Shown: piece by piece, positions 24,322 through 32,621 of the stretch
How the letters are laid out: each line of letters begins with the position of its first letter
Numbering within the stretch: the first letter of the stretch is position 1
NCBI GenBank assembly: GCA_017469925.1
Contig: JAFUFK010000024.1
Coordinates: 36,977-100,976, forward strand
Origin: Bacteroidaceae bacterium
GTDB lineage: Bacteria > Bacteroidota > Bacteroidia > Bacteroidales > Bacteroidaceae
Reading direction: 5' to 3'
DNA length: 64,000 nucleotides
The notes under the pieces: model-generated
The model's database searches: none
What the model was told of the DNA's origin: nothing
The model's input: the letters and a program-made list of their open reading frames with translations, nothing else
Program-made: the position numbers and the translations under genes

Positions 24322-24329
24322 TATCTTTG
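24322..24329 (+). promoter_or_regulatory. -7 box of the GH2 gene
   Basis: TATCTTTG, 27 bases before the ATG. It is divergent from, and interleaved with, the gpmI promoter, so the two may interfere. Confidence 0.7.
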
Positions 24330-24355
24330 CCCCTGTAACCAAATATTACCACAAG

Positions 24356-26698
24356 ATGAAACGCTTTGCTTTTTTGATTTCCACATTCTTTATCGGCATG
24401 AATGTCTTCGGACAAAGGGTATTGTTGGACGACGGGTGGCAGTTCCGCCTCGACGGGCAGGACGAGTGGCGCGCCGTAACCCTTCCTCACGACTGGAGCA
24501 TCGAAGGCTCCTTCTCCGAGCAGGCACCAAGTGGCAACGACGGTGGCTACCTGCCTACGGGACTGGGTTGGTACCGACGTATCCTGCAGAAGGACAAGTC
24601 GCGGCACATGCGGCTCCACTTCGAGGGCGTGTATATGAACAGCGAGGTGCGCCTCAACGGTCAGCGCGTAGGCGGTCACCCCTATGGCTATGTGCCTTTC
24701 GTCACGCAGGACCTCGTGCCCTTGATGAAGGAAGGCGAAAACCTGTTGGAGGTGCGCGTGGACAACAGCCAGCAGAAGAACTGCCGCTGGTACTCCGGTT
24801 CGGGCATTTACCGCCATGTCTGGCTCGAACGCTACGACGACCTGCATCTGGTACCCTTTGGCATTGGCATCACGACGGCTGAGGTATCAATGGGACACGC
24901 CACGGTCAGGGCCGATATCGAGTTGGAGAACATCAGTTCCACACCAAAGGAGGGTGTGCTACGCATGCGTTTCGATGAAGTCGATGGTACGGTCAACTGC
25001 AAGGTGAACCTGCCTGCCCATGGAAAAATGACGGCACCCCTGACGCTCTCGATGAGCGACGTCGAAATGTGGAACCCCGAACATCCCAACCTCTACCATG
25101 CCACCATCGAACTGGTGGTTGACGGACATATAGTAGAGACAAGCAGACAGCAATTTGGCATCCGCACCATATCGTACTCTGCCGAGGAAGGTTTCCTGCT
25201 CAACGACAAGCCTGTACTCTTCAACGGGGCCTGTCTCCACCACGACAACGGCCCGCTGGGGGCGGCCGCACTGGATGCAGCCGAGATCCATCGTGTCCGA
25301 CTGATGAAGGAAGCCGGATTCAATGCCGTACGCACGAGTCACAACCCATCCTCCGAAGCCTTTCTTGCAGCCTGCGACAGCATAGGCTTGATGGTCATCG
25401 ACGAAGCCTTCGATGGTTGGCGCGACCAAAAGAATCCCTACGACTACCACTTGCTCTTCGACGAATGGTCGGCTCAGGATGCCACCACGATGGTGCGCCG
25501 CGACCGCAACCACCCCAGCGTAGTAGCCTGGAGCATTGGTAACGAAATTATCGAGCGTAAGTCGGAGGGAGCCGTGCGCGATGCCCACCGTCTGGCCGAG
25601 GCCATCCGCGCTACCGACCCCTCACGCCCCATCACGCAAGCCCTTGCCGCCTGGGACAGCGACTGGGATATCTACGACCCGTTGGCAGCCGAACACGACA
25701 TCGTGGGCTATAACTACATGCTCCACAAGCACGAGGGCGACCACCAGCGCGTACCCAACCGCGTCATCTGGCAGACGGAGTCGTACCCGCGCGATGCCTT
25801 TAAGAACTGGGCCACGGTGCAGGACCATCCCTACGTCATCGGCGACTTCGTATGGACAGGCCTCGACTACATCGGCGAGAGCGGTATCGGACGATACTAT
25901 TATGACGGGCAAACCCCAGGCGAGCACTACCAACGCAACCAATGGCCCTACCACGGAGCCTACTGTGGCGACGTAGATATCACGGGCTGGCGCAAGCCCA
26001 TCTCCCACTATCGGTCGATGCTATGGAATCCCGAGGGCGAACACCTCTACATGGCAGTACGCGAGCCCAACGGCTATAAGGGCCGCATCCGCGAAACGTC
26101 GTGGAGCGTATGGCCCACCTGGGAGAGTTGGAACTGGCCCGGATGGGAAGGGCGTGAAATCGAAGTAGAGGTGACGAGCCACCAACCCGTAGTGCGTCTC
26201 TACCTCAATTTCTTCCTCGTGGGCGAACAGCGCGTAAGTCGCGAGACGGGCTTCCAAGCCGTGTTCCGCATCCCTTATAAACCAGGCATACTGAAGGCAG
26301 AAAGTGTCGATGAAATGGGCAATATTTGCGAATCGCGTACAATGACTACGGCAGGCGAGCCCTATGCCATCCGAGCCACGGCCGACCGCACCCACCTGAA
26401 GGCCGACGGACAGGACCTGGCTTTCGTCACGCTGGAGGTGGTGGATAATGCCGGGCGTCCCTGTCCTTGGGCCGACAACCTCCTAACGGTCAGCACGAAG
26501 GGCGGTGCCACACTGGAAGCCCTATGCAATGCCGACTGGCGCGACCTCGACTCGATGCGCGACGCCGAGCACCACACCTGGAAAGGGCGTGCCATGGCCA
26601 TCGTACGCGCAGGCAAGAAAAAAGGGAAGGCAACCCTCGTGGTCTCCTCCCCTGGACTTAAGAAAACTTCCCTCCTTATCTATCTTCAGGATAACTGA
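24356..26698 (+). CDS. Secreted glycoside hydrolase family 2 (beta-galactosidase-like)
   Basis: 780 residues with signal peptide KRFAFLISTFFIGMNVFG. The N-terminal jelly-roll domain has LPHDWSIEGSF and GWYRR; an Ig-like domain follows. The TIM barrel contains the acid/base in NHPSVVAWSIGNE (Glu397) and the nucleophile in IWQTESYPRD (Glu475). The C-terminal WNWPGWEGREIEVEV region matches the domain often found after GH2 barrels in Bacteroidetes, with an Ig-like end. Exported, so probably periplasmic or surface; the substrate (beta-galactoside or related) cannot be fixed by reading. It is not beside a SusC/SusD pair. Its 3' end overlaps the convergent gene by 23 bp. Confidence 0.9.
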   Translation: MKRFAFLISTFFIGMNVFGQRVLLDDGWQFRLDGQDEWRAVTLPHDWSIEGSFSEQAPSGNDGGYLPTGLGWYRRILQKDKSRHMRLHFEGVYMNSEVRLNGQRVGGHPYGYVPFVTQDLVPLMKEGENLLEVRVDNSQQKNCRWYSGSGIYRHVWLERYDDLHLVPFGIGITTAEVSMGHATVRADIELENISSTPKEGVLRMRFDEVDGTVNCKVNLPAHGKMTAPLTLSMSDVEMWNPEHPNLYHATIELVVDGHIVETSRQQFGIRTISYSAEEGFLLNDKPVLFNGACLHHDNGPLGAAALDAAEIHRVRLMKEAGFNAVRTSHNPSSEAFLAACDSIGLMVIDEAFDGWRDQKNPYDYHLLFDEWSAQDATTMVRRDRNHPSVVAWSIGNEIIERKSEGAVRDAHRLAEAIRATDPSRPITQALAAWDSDWDIYDPLAAEHDIVGYNYMLHKHEGDHQRVPNRVIWQTESYPRDAFKNWATVQDHPYVIGDFVWTGLDYIGESGIGRYYYDGQTPGEHYQRNQWPYHGAYCGDVDITGWRKPISHYRSMLWNPEGEHLYMAVREPNGYKGRIRETSWSVWPTWESWNWPGWEGREIEVEVTSHQPVVRLYLNFFLVGEQRVSRETGFQAVFRIPYKPGILKAESVDEMGNICESRTMTTAGEPYAIRATADRTHLKADGQDLAFVTLEVVDNAGRPCPWADNLLTVSTKGGATLEALCNADWRDLDSMRDAEHHTWKGRAMAIVRAGKKKGKATLVVSSPGLKKTSLLIYLQDN

Positions 26699-29531
26699 TG
26701 CCAGTCAGGGGCTGGCCTGTCGGGGTCATGCCTTCGGCTGAGACGGTCAAGCGGGTCGGGCGACTGTTGTTATAGAACTGCAACGTTGCCCGACCTTCTG
26801 CGTCCAGTTGTACGTCGGGGTTCCAGTAGAGCGTGCGGCGATAGTCGGTAGGCTCGGAGGGTTTCTGCTTCGAATAGTCGGGCTGGTAGAAGTCCTCACA
26901 AACGGCAAAACCCGTGAGCACCAGGCGACGGTCGCGCCAGGTCATGCGCTGGCCCTCGTCCTCAAAGCGGCGCAGGTCTATGGTCACCGTGGGCTGGTTG
27001 GAGCTCTCGTAGCGGGCATCGCCCTCCCGACGCGGCGCATAGTCGGTATAGACATAGACCATATCGAGGTTGGGCAAATGGTCGTACTTATCCTTCACGT
27101 CCATGGATATAAAGGGAGCATTCTTAGCCATCGCCCTCACTTGGTCCTTACGCGGGTCCGCGCTGGACGTTGACATTAAGTCCGCCTCACTCAACAATTC
27201 AACATTAGCACCGGTGATTTTGGAGTTGATGCGAGTCTCCACGGCGTAGGCGCGCTCTAAACCCATGTCGCCCACAAAGGTGCGAGCCACGTCATCGACA
27301 AAGCGGCGGGCACCCGTGTAATAGCCTGGGCAGAGACCCGCATCGATGGTCTGATTGTAGGCATCAATCGCATCAAGGACAAAGGCTGGCTTGGTGGGGT
27401 CGAACTTGCGCATGAGAGTGCGATTGGTGCGGACGGTCAGCTCATCCATGACCACCACGTCGGAAAATTGCAGCCGCTTGGTGGGCCGAGCTTGTGGGAC
27501 GGCTGTCTGATAGAAAGAGTAGGGTTTGGGGAACCGGGGATGAATCTGGCGCAGACGGACATAGAACTCGGGATAGTTGAGCCTACCCTTCTCATCCTCG
27601 TTCACCTCCACCCAATTGTGCTGCTTGCCAGGTTTCCAGCGCGTGGTATCAGAAGCAGAAAGGAAGAAGTGGCAAGCCTCGTAGAAGTGAGGAGCCTCGA
27701 TTTTGAACCGACCGCCAGAGAAGGTTTGCATGTCGCCCTCCACAATGCCATTCTCGGCCCCGGGCTGCAGGAATTCGGCATGCAGCAACACCTCATTTTT
27801 CAGCTTTCCGCCATCTTCCGCCGTCAGGCGCCCATAAAGCGCAGTATTGTTCATTTCGTGGCGCTGGCCCCAGAAACTCATCAATGCAGTTGTGGCTTCG
27901 TGAGAGTCTGAGATAAGTCCCACTACATTCTTCTCGGCCAGTGTCCGCAAACCGGAGTCCATAACGCGATCAATAACAGCCAAATCCGGTTCCTCAAGTA
28001 AGTATGAAATGTAGGAAGACCGGGAAATCAGGTCCTCCTGCTCCTCAGCCTGATAGGGCATCACCTGCCCCGTGAGCACCTCAGTGCGCTCATAGGGTTC
28101 GCTGAGCATGAAGGCACCGGGCGTAGCCATCTCGGTCCACTTGTAGCGACGCCAACCCTGCACCATAAGCAGGAGGTCGAGGGCCTGGCGACGGGTCTGA
28201 TCGTCCTCTTCGAAGAAGTATTGCGGCTGCTCGACGAATCCCCGTATCTGACTGGCCAGGAGCATCTCGGTCATGATGTTGCCAGAGTCGAAGGTGTAGT
28301 CGGAGTGGGCTGCATCGCGCACGGCGAGAGAGATAGCCCCCTGCCCTACGCCAGACATCTCGCATTGGACATCAAGATTTACCCGTTCATAAGGCTCGTA
28401 CTTGCTCTTCAGTCCGGAGAAGGATATGTTCTGGGCCTGGAAGCCGGGATGGCGGAAGAAGACGAGGCGGTCGGCATAGATGCGGCCCGCAGCATTGAAG
28501 ACGGTCAGTTGGATGACGCCCGTCGAAAGCCTTTCCTGTGGCACGACGAGTTCGTCGCCGTCGATGGTCTGGAAGTCCTGCTGCACACCGTGGCACGAAG
28601 CGGTCAGTCCGAGAGGTTCCGCAGCAGCCGTACCGGCACGATGCAGGCGCACGTGGATACCGTCGTCCTCGACCGAGGCCTGCATGGCCACACCGTCGGC
28701 AACCGCCTTCGGAAGGTTGACCGATGCACTGCCGCCCTCCCACTCGAAGACAGCCTTCATGGCCGTGCCGTCGGTCTCGAACACACCACGTCCGCGGCTC
28801 ACGGTCTCGACCGTCTGGTTGCCCACCTTGAGGTGGCCCGTCAGGTGGCGTCCCTCCTGGTCACGGGCCTCAAAGGCCACGCGGTTTGTCACGCCACCGA
28901 CCAAGTCGCCGCCCTCGGGGTAGAAGGTCACCATGGCACGGGGTTTCTCCTCCGTTTGGCCCACCTGGCGTTGCAGGGGGCGCATGGTCATCTCCTGAGC
29001 ATAGTCGCCCGCCTCGCGCGGATGGTCATAGACGGGGAAGACGCGCGAGTAGAGTTTCTCGTAGTCGCGATAATAGTCGCGTGCCAGTTCGGGCGAGAAG
29101 AACCACTTCTCGGCGTACGACGAATGTTTGTGCTCCGTCTGTCCCCAGTTGAGTTGCCAGCGCGTGTAGGCCCGTAACTCATAGTAACCGCCGTAGAGTG
29201 TGTCGGCCAGGCAGAACGAGCCGTAGCCCTGTCCCTGCTTCAGTTCTATCTTCTGGCGCTCCACGAGGTAACCGTCGTGGTTCCACAACTCGGCGTAGAG
29301 CAACTGGCTCAACGACGAAGGTCGCCCGCTGGACAGGCGCACGTAGGCCTTGAAGTAGATGGTATCGCCCAGGTAGTAGCAGGAGTTGTCCATGTGGACG
29401 AACACCTCCTCCTGCGGCACCTTCTCGCCGAAGAGTTTCAGGCGTTCGGCCCAGCCGTCGAGGGTCGTGGGGTTCTGCGCAAAGGCATACAGGGGGAGAA
29501 GAAGGAGTATCAGACGGATTGCGTGTCTCAT
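26676..29531 (-). CDS. Macroglobulin-like (MG) secreted/surface protein, paralog A
   Basis: 951 residues with signal peptide RHAIRLILLLLPLYAFA. The N-terminal MG-type region contains PQEEVFVHMDNSCYYLGDTIYFKAY and YELRAYTRWQLNWGQTEH. The middle shows TVFNAAGRIYADRLVF and SLAVRDAAHSDYTFDSGNI. A plug-like stretch (VVVMDELTVR) and a C-terminal beta domain (LYWNPDVQLDAEGRATLQFYNNS) follow. Such Bacteroidetes proteins are usually annotated as TonB/carboxypeptidase-regulatory or A2M-like of unknown role; there is no beta barrel. Collinear with residues about 425-1412 of the 32622-36860 protein. The start follows a -7 box at 29564-29571. Confidence 0.75.
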   Translation of the reverse strand: MRHAIRLILLLLPLYAFAQNPTTLDGWAERLKLFGEKVPQEEVFVHMDNSCYYLGDTIYFKAYVRLSSGRPSSLSQLLYAELWNHDGYLVERQKIELKQGQGYGSFCLADTLYGGYYELRAYTRWQLNWGQTEHKHSSYAEKWFFSPELARDYYRDYEKLYSRVFPVYDHPREAGDYAQEMTMRPLQRQVGQTEEKPRAMVTFYPEGGDLVGGVTNRVAFEARDQEGRHLTGHLKVGNQTVETVSRGRGVFETDGTAMKAVFEWEGGSASVNLPKAVADGVAMQASVEDDGIHVRLHRAGTAAAEPLGLTASCHGVQQDFQTIDGDELVVPQERLSTGVIQLTVFNAAGRIYADRLVFFRHPGFQAQNISFSGLKSKYEPYERVNLDVQCEMSGVGQGAISLAVRDAAHSDYTFDSGNIMTEMLLASQIRGFVEQPQYFFEEDDQTRRQALDLLLMVQGWRRYKWTEMATPGAFMLSEPYERTEVLTGQVMPYQAEEQEDLISRSSYISYLLEEPDLAVIDRVMDSGLRTLAEKNVVGLISDSHEATTALMSFWGQRHEMNNTALYGRLTAEDGGKLKNEVLLHAEFLQPGAENGIVEGDMQTFSGGRFKIEAPHFYEACHFFLSASDTTRWKPGKQHNWVEVNEDEKGRLNYPEFYVRLRQIHPRFPKPYSFYQTAVPQARPTKRLQFSDVVVMDELTVRTNRTLMRKFDPTKPAFVLDAIDAYNQTIDAGLCPGYYTGARRFVDDVARTFVGDMGLERAYAVETRINSKITGANVELLSEADLMSTSSADPRKDQVRAMAKNAPFISMDVKDKYDHLPNLDMVYVYTDYAPRREGDARYESSNQPTVTIDLRRFEDEGQRMTWRDRRLVLTGFAVCEDFYQPDYSKQKPSEPTDYRRTLYWNPDVQLDAEGRATLQFYNNSRPTRLTVSAEGMTPTGQPLTGISYPEDR

Positions 29532-29563
29532 CTTTTATTCGCTGATTTTCAGGTTTGTGCCTG

Positions 29564-29571
29564 CAAAGATA
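29564..29571 (-). promoter_or_regulatory. -7 box of MG paralog A
   Basis: TATCTTTG on the minus strand, 32 bases before the ATG, divergent from the BNR gene box at 29616-29623. Confidence 0.68.
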
Positions 29572-29615
29572 GCAAAAAACGCGCATTTACGCGCACGCCT
29601 GTGCTTTTCTTTTTG

Positions 29616-29623
29616 TATATTTG
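29616..29623 (+). promoter_or_regulatory. -7 box of the BNR-repeat gene
   Basis: TATATTTG, 27 bases before the ATG; no clear -33 TTTG. Confidence 0.65.
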
Positions 29624-29650
29624 TAGCGAAAAACCTAATTATCTGATACG

Positions 29651-32185
29651 ATGAGAAGACTTTTCCTAAGCCTGATGCTGGCCGCCATTTCGATTGGTGC
29701 GTCGGCCCAAGAGAGTTTCAAGAGCAGTATAGTAGCCGAGGAGGGCGCATGGTGTTGGTTTGCCGACCCACGCGCCCTTCACTATGAAAACGCCGCCGGT
29801 ACCATCAACGCATCGTACCTGGGCTACATCGACGTCCACGGCAACGTCCGGGCCACGCAGTACGACTGGCTGACGGGACGGAAGACCGACGTGCTGGTGC
29901 GCTCGTACTTCCAGCCCGACGACCACAACAACCCCACCTTCCTCGTCCTGCCCGACGAGCGTGTGATGATATTCTACACGCGCCACACCGACGAGGCCAA
30001 GATATGGTACCGCATCAGCCGCCGGCCCGGCGACATCACGGCCCTGGGCGACGAGAAGTACCTGGCGACGGCCAACAACACGACATACCCTTCGCCCTTC
30101 ATCCTCACGGACGACCCCGAGCACATCTACCTCTGCTGGCGCGGCATCAACTGGCACCCCACCCTGGCCCGCCTGACTATGCCCGACGAGAATGACAATT
30201 GCAAATTCGACTTCGGTCCGAAGCAAATCGTGCAATCGACCGGCGCACGGCCCTACGCCAAGTACCAGTCGAACGGCAAGGACAAGATATACCTGGCCTA
30301 CACCACCGGCCACCCCGACAACGAGCAGCCCGACTGGCTCTACTTCAACGTCATCGATATCAATAAAGGCCAAGGCCCCATCCTGTGCGACCTGAACGGA
30401 ACGGAACTGAAGAAGGTGGCCGACGGTGTCTTCAACGTCAACAAGCAATCCAGCTACGCCACCTCATACCCTGCCACCGTCGTCGATAACACGAGCGGCA
30501 TCCGCAACTGGGTGTGGCAGATTGCACTGGACGAGCAGGAGCGGCCCGTCATCGCCTATCCCCACATCGACGACGCCAAGACCTCGCACGTCTATTGGTA
30601 CGCCCGCTGGACGGGCACGGAGTGGCGCCGCACCTGGGTGCAGTACGGCGGACACGCCTTCCACCAGAACTGGAACCAGACCGAGCGCTGCTACTCCGGC
30701 GGCATGGCCTTGGACCCCGACAACATTAATGACTTGTATCTGTCTATCCCCACCAAGGACGGCAAGTACAACAAGGACGGCGTCTATGAGATATGGCGCT
30801 ACACCATCGACGACGAGGGCAAGGTGGCCCAGAGCCAACAAATCACGATGAATTCGCCGAAAAACAACGCTCGCCCCTTCATCCTGCCGGGTTCGAAGAA
30901 CTCGCGGATGCGCCTCCTCTGGATGCAGGGCGACTACTACTACTGGATGGTGAACAAGAACTATCCCCTGGGCTACCCGACCAGTGTCCTGTGCGACTAT
31001 GAGTGGGAGGAACCGCTGACCCAGGAGGATTCGGGAACCGAACGCCCCACATGCGAATGTTTCTATCCAGGCGAGACGCTGCTGCTGGGTTTCCTGCTGA
31101 ATCAGGAGAAATACGAGGGCACGCTGTTCCGCCTGTCGAACGGACTGGAATACCGCATCAACGCCACCACGAAGCGCCCTGAAGTGGTCTATGACGGCAC
31201 CGTATTCGCCAGCACAAACGCCCTCTACACGAGCGACGACTGGGCCAACGGCTCCAGCGGCACCAACGGCGACAACCACCCGACGAAACTGAAGAAACTG
31301 GTGGTGGGCATGACCTACGACGGCCATCGGCTCATCATCTACCGCAACGGACTCGTGGACCAGGTTATCGACATCGAGGACATGGTGGGCAGCACCGTAG
31401 AGGCTTGGGACGAGAGCTTCAACCACACCTGCGCCACCGTTGTGTCCTACTACGCCGTGGCCTCGCCATTGACTGTACAGGCCCTGACGAAAGGGCTGAA
31501 AATCAGTAACCCCAACCTGCCCACGGCCCTCCAGAACGGCGACTTCGAGGGCGCGTACTCCGTGCAGGAGGGCAGCGGCGTCTCCAGCGACCGCGCCATC
31601 TACGTGCCCGAGGGCTGGACAGTGGAGCGCACGGGCGGCAACGAGAACGACCTGACGGCCCTGAAGGCGGGTGACCTATACTTCAGCCAGTTCTTCGGCT
31701 CACTGGCCAAGCCCTCCAACGACAGCCAACAGACCTACTGGATTCGCCAGAACTGGGGCACGCCGACGCTGACCCTCTCGCAGGAGATGCGACTGCCTGA
31801 GGGACAATACACGCTGGACGCAGACCTCTGGAAGTCGGGCCTGGGCGGCGATGCCACCATCTCCGTACAGACCGAGGACGGCCCCACCGTAAGCACTCCC
31901 TCGCTGGAGAATAAGACCCAGTGGCAACACGTACAACTGGAGTTCGGGAGCGACGGACAGGCCTCGACGACCATCCGCCTGACGGCCATGCACAACTCGT
32001 CGGGCTCGGAGAAGATTATCGGTTTCGACAACGTCGTCATCACCCGGAAGGAGGGCGACGGCATCGGCGAAATACGAGGTACGGAACCTAAAGCCCAAAG
32101 CCTCGCCTACGACCTCACGGGACGGCGCATCGGCCCTCGCCAGCGGGGCATCCGCATCCAGCGGGGGCGCAAGGTAGTCCGGTAG
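29651..32185 (+). CDS. Secreted BNR-repeat (BNR_4-like) protein, putative polysaccharide-active
   Basis: 844 residues with signal peptide RRLFLSLMLAAISIGASA. Residues about 25-480 match the BNR_4-type beta-propeller seen in exported Bacteroidetes carbohydrate enzymes, with EEGAWCWFADPRALHY, QPDDHNNPTFLVLPDERV and WHPTLARL. A middle region (about 490-610) resembles a concanavalin-like fold, and residues 625-790 a carbohydrate-binding-like domain (IYVPEGWTVER). The tail YDLTGRRIGPRQRG...KVVR resembles a C-terminal sorting signal. Enzyme activity (lyase, sialidase-like or binding only) is not decidable here. It sits between two MG paralogs and about 3 kb from the GH2 gene. Confidence 0.75.
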   Translation: MRRLFLSLMLAAISIGASAQESFKSSIVAEEGAWCWFADPRALHYENAAGTINASYLGYIDVHGNVRATQYDWLTGRKTDVLVRSYFQPDDHNNPTFLVLPDERVMIFYTRHTDEAKIWYRISRRPGDITALGDEKYLATANNTTYPSPFILTDDPEHIYLCWRGINWHPTLARLTMPDENDNCKFDFGPKQIVQSTGARPYAKYQSNGKDKIYLAYTTGHPDNEQPDWLYFNVIDINKGQGPILCDLNGTELKKVADGVFNVNKQSSYATSYPATVVDNTSGIRNWVWQIALDEQERPVIAYPHIDDAKTSHVYWYARWTGTEWRRTWVQYGGHAFHQNWNQTERCYSGGMALDPDNINDLYLSIPTKDGKYNKDGVYEIWRYTIDDEGKVAQSQQITMNSPKNNARPFILPGSKNSRMRLLWMQGDYYYWMVNKNYPLGYPTSVLCDYEWEEPLTQEDSGTERPTCECFYPGETLLLGFLLNQEKYEGTLFRLSNGLEYRINATTKRPEVVYDGTVFASTNALYTSDDWANGSSGTNGDNHPTKLKKLVVGMTYDGHRLIIYRNGLVDQVIDIEDMVGSTVEAWDESFNHTCATVVSYYAVASPLTVQALTKGLKISNPNLPTALQNGDFEGAYSVQEGSGVSSDRAIYVPEGWTVERTGGNENDLTALKAGDLYFSQFFGSLAKPSNDSQQTYWIRQNWGTPTLTLSQEMRLPEGQYTLDADLWKSGLGGDATISVQTEDGPTVSTPSLENKTQWQHVQLEFGSDGQASTTIRLTAMHNSSGSEKIIGFDNVVITRKEGDGIGEIRGTEPKAQSLAYDLTGRRIGPRQRGIRIQRGRKVVR

Positions 32186-32227
32186 CCTTTGTAAACATTT
32201 TTCACACATCTCGACGGAAGGTCAAGA

Positions 32228-32335
32228 ACCCTCGCCTGAAGGTTATGTTAACCTACGCCCGTAGGTTAACATAACTCATCGCGACAGGTTAATATAACGG
32301 GGGGCCATAGGTTAATATAACTTTCAGGCGAGGGT
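32228..32335. repeat. Phased repeat, 23-bp period, in 13-bp inverted ends (site III)
   Basis: Perfect terminal inverted repeats ACCCTCGCCTGAA (32228-32240) and TTCAGGCGAGGGT (32323-32335) enclose four units beginning at 32240, 32263, 32286 and 32309, exactly 23 bp apart. Units 2-4 read AGGTTAAyATAAC. Unit 1 is inverted relative to unit 2, giving a perfect 15-bp stem (32242-32256 with 32261-32275). It lies 42 bases after the BNR gene. Confidence 0.82.
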
Positions 32336-32567
32336 CAGTCGGTTTACAGCCGAAAGATGCGGAATTGTAAGCCAATTTATCTGCTTCCCGCTGAAATACA
32401 ACGGGTTACATGCATCGATTACCTCCCGATAGCGAAAAACATCGTGGCGGGCCGAGTCTGACGCACGAGACGAGGACACACACCGGCACGGCCCGAGGCG
32501 GAGGTGCAAAGTGTAAACATTTTTCACCGCAACAGGGGAATTTTCCCCGAAGAAATAGGGAATTCCC

Positions 32568-32600
32568 TTTGGGAACGACGCGGAAAAATGCGTAACTTTA
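32568..32600 (+). promoter_or_regulatory. Promoter of MG paralog B
   Basis: TTTG (32568-32571), 21-nt spacer, TAACTTTA (32593-32600; last base off consensus). The -33 box is the loop of the palindrome TTCCCTTTGGGAA, so a dimeric regulator bound there would block it. Confidence 0.6.
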
Positions 32601-32621
32601 CGGCAAACAACACGCACGACC

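Larger units (their letters stand above)
32186..32621. other. 436-base intergenic region with repeats and promoter
   Basis: Contains the 16-base direct repeat TGTAAACATTTTTCAC at 32190-32205 and 32512-32527, the phased element at 32228-32335, and three tight palindromes before the next promoter: GGGGAATTTTCCCC (32535-32548), GGGAATTCCC (32558-32567) and TTCCCTTTGGGAA (32563-32575). The centres of the first two are 21 bp apart. No gene seen. Confidence 0.75.

Noticed and set aside
24281-24329. Shared operator between gpmI and the GH2 gene
   Set aside because: The two promoters overlap, but I found no inverted or direct repeat between them that would suggest a binding site.
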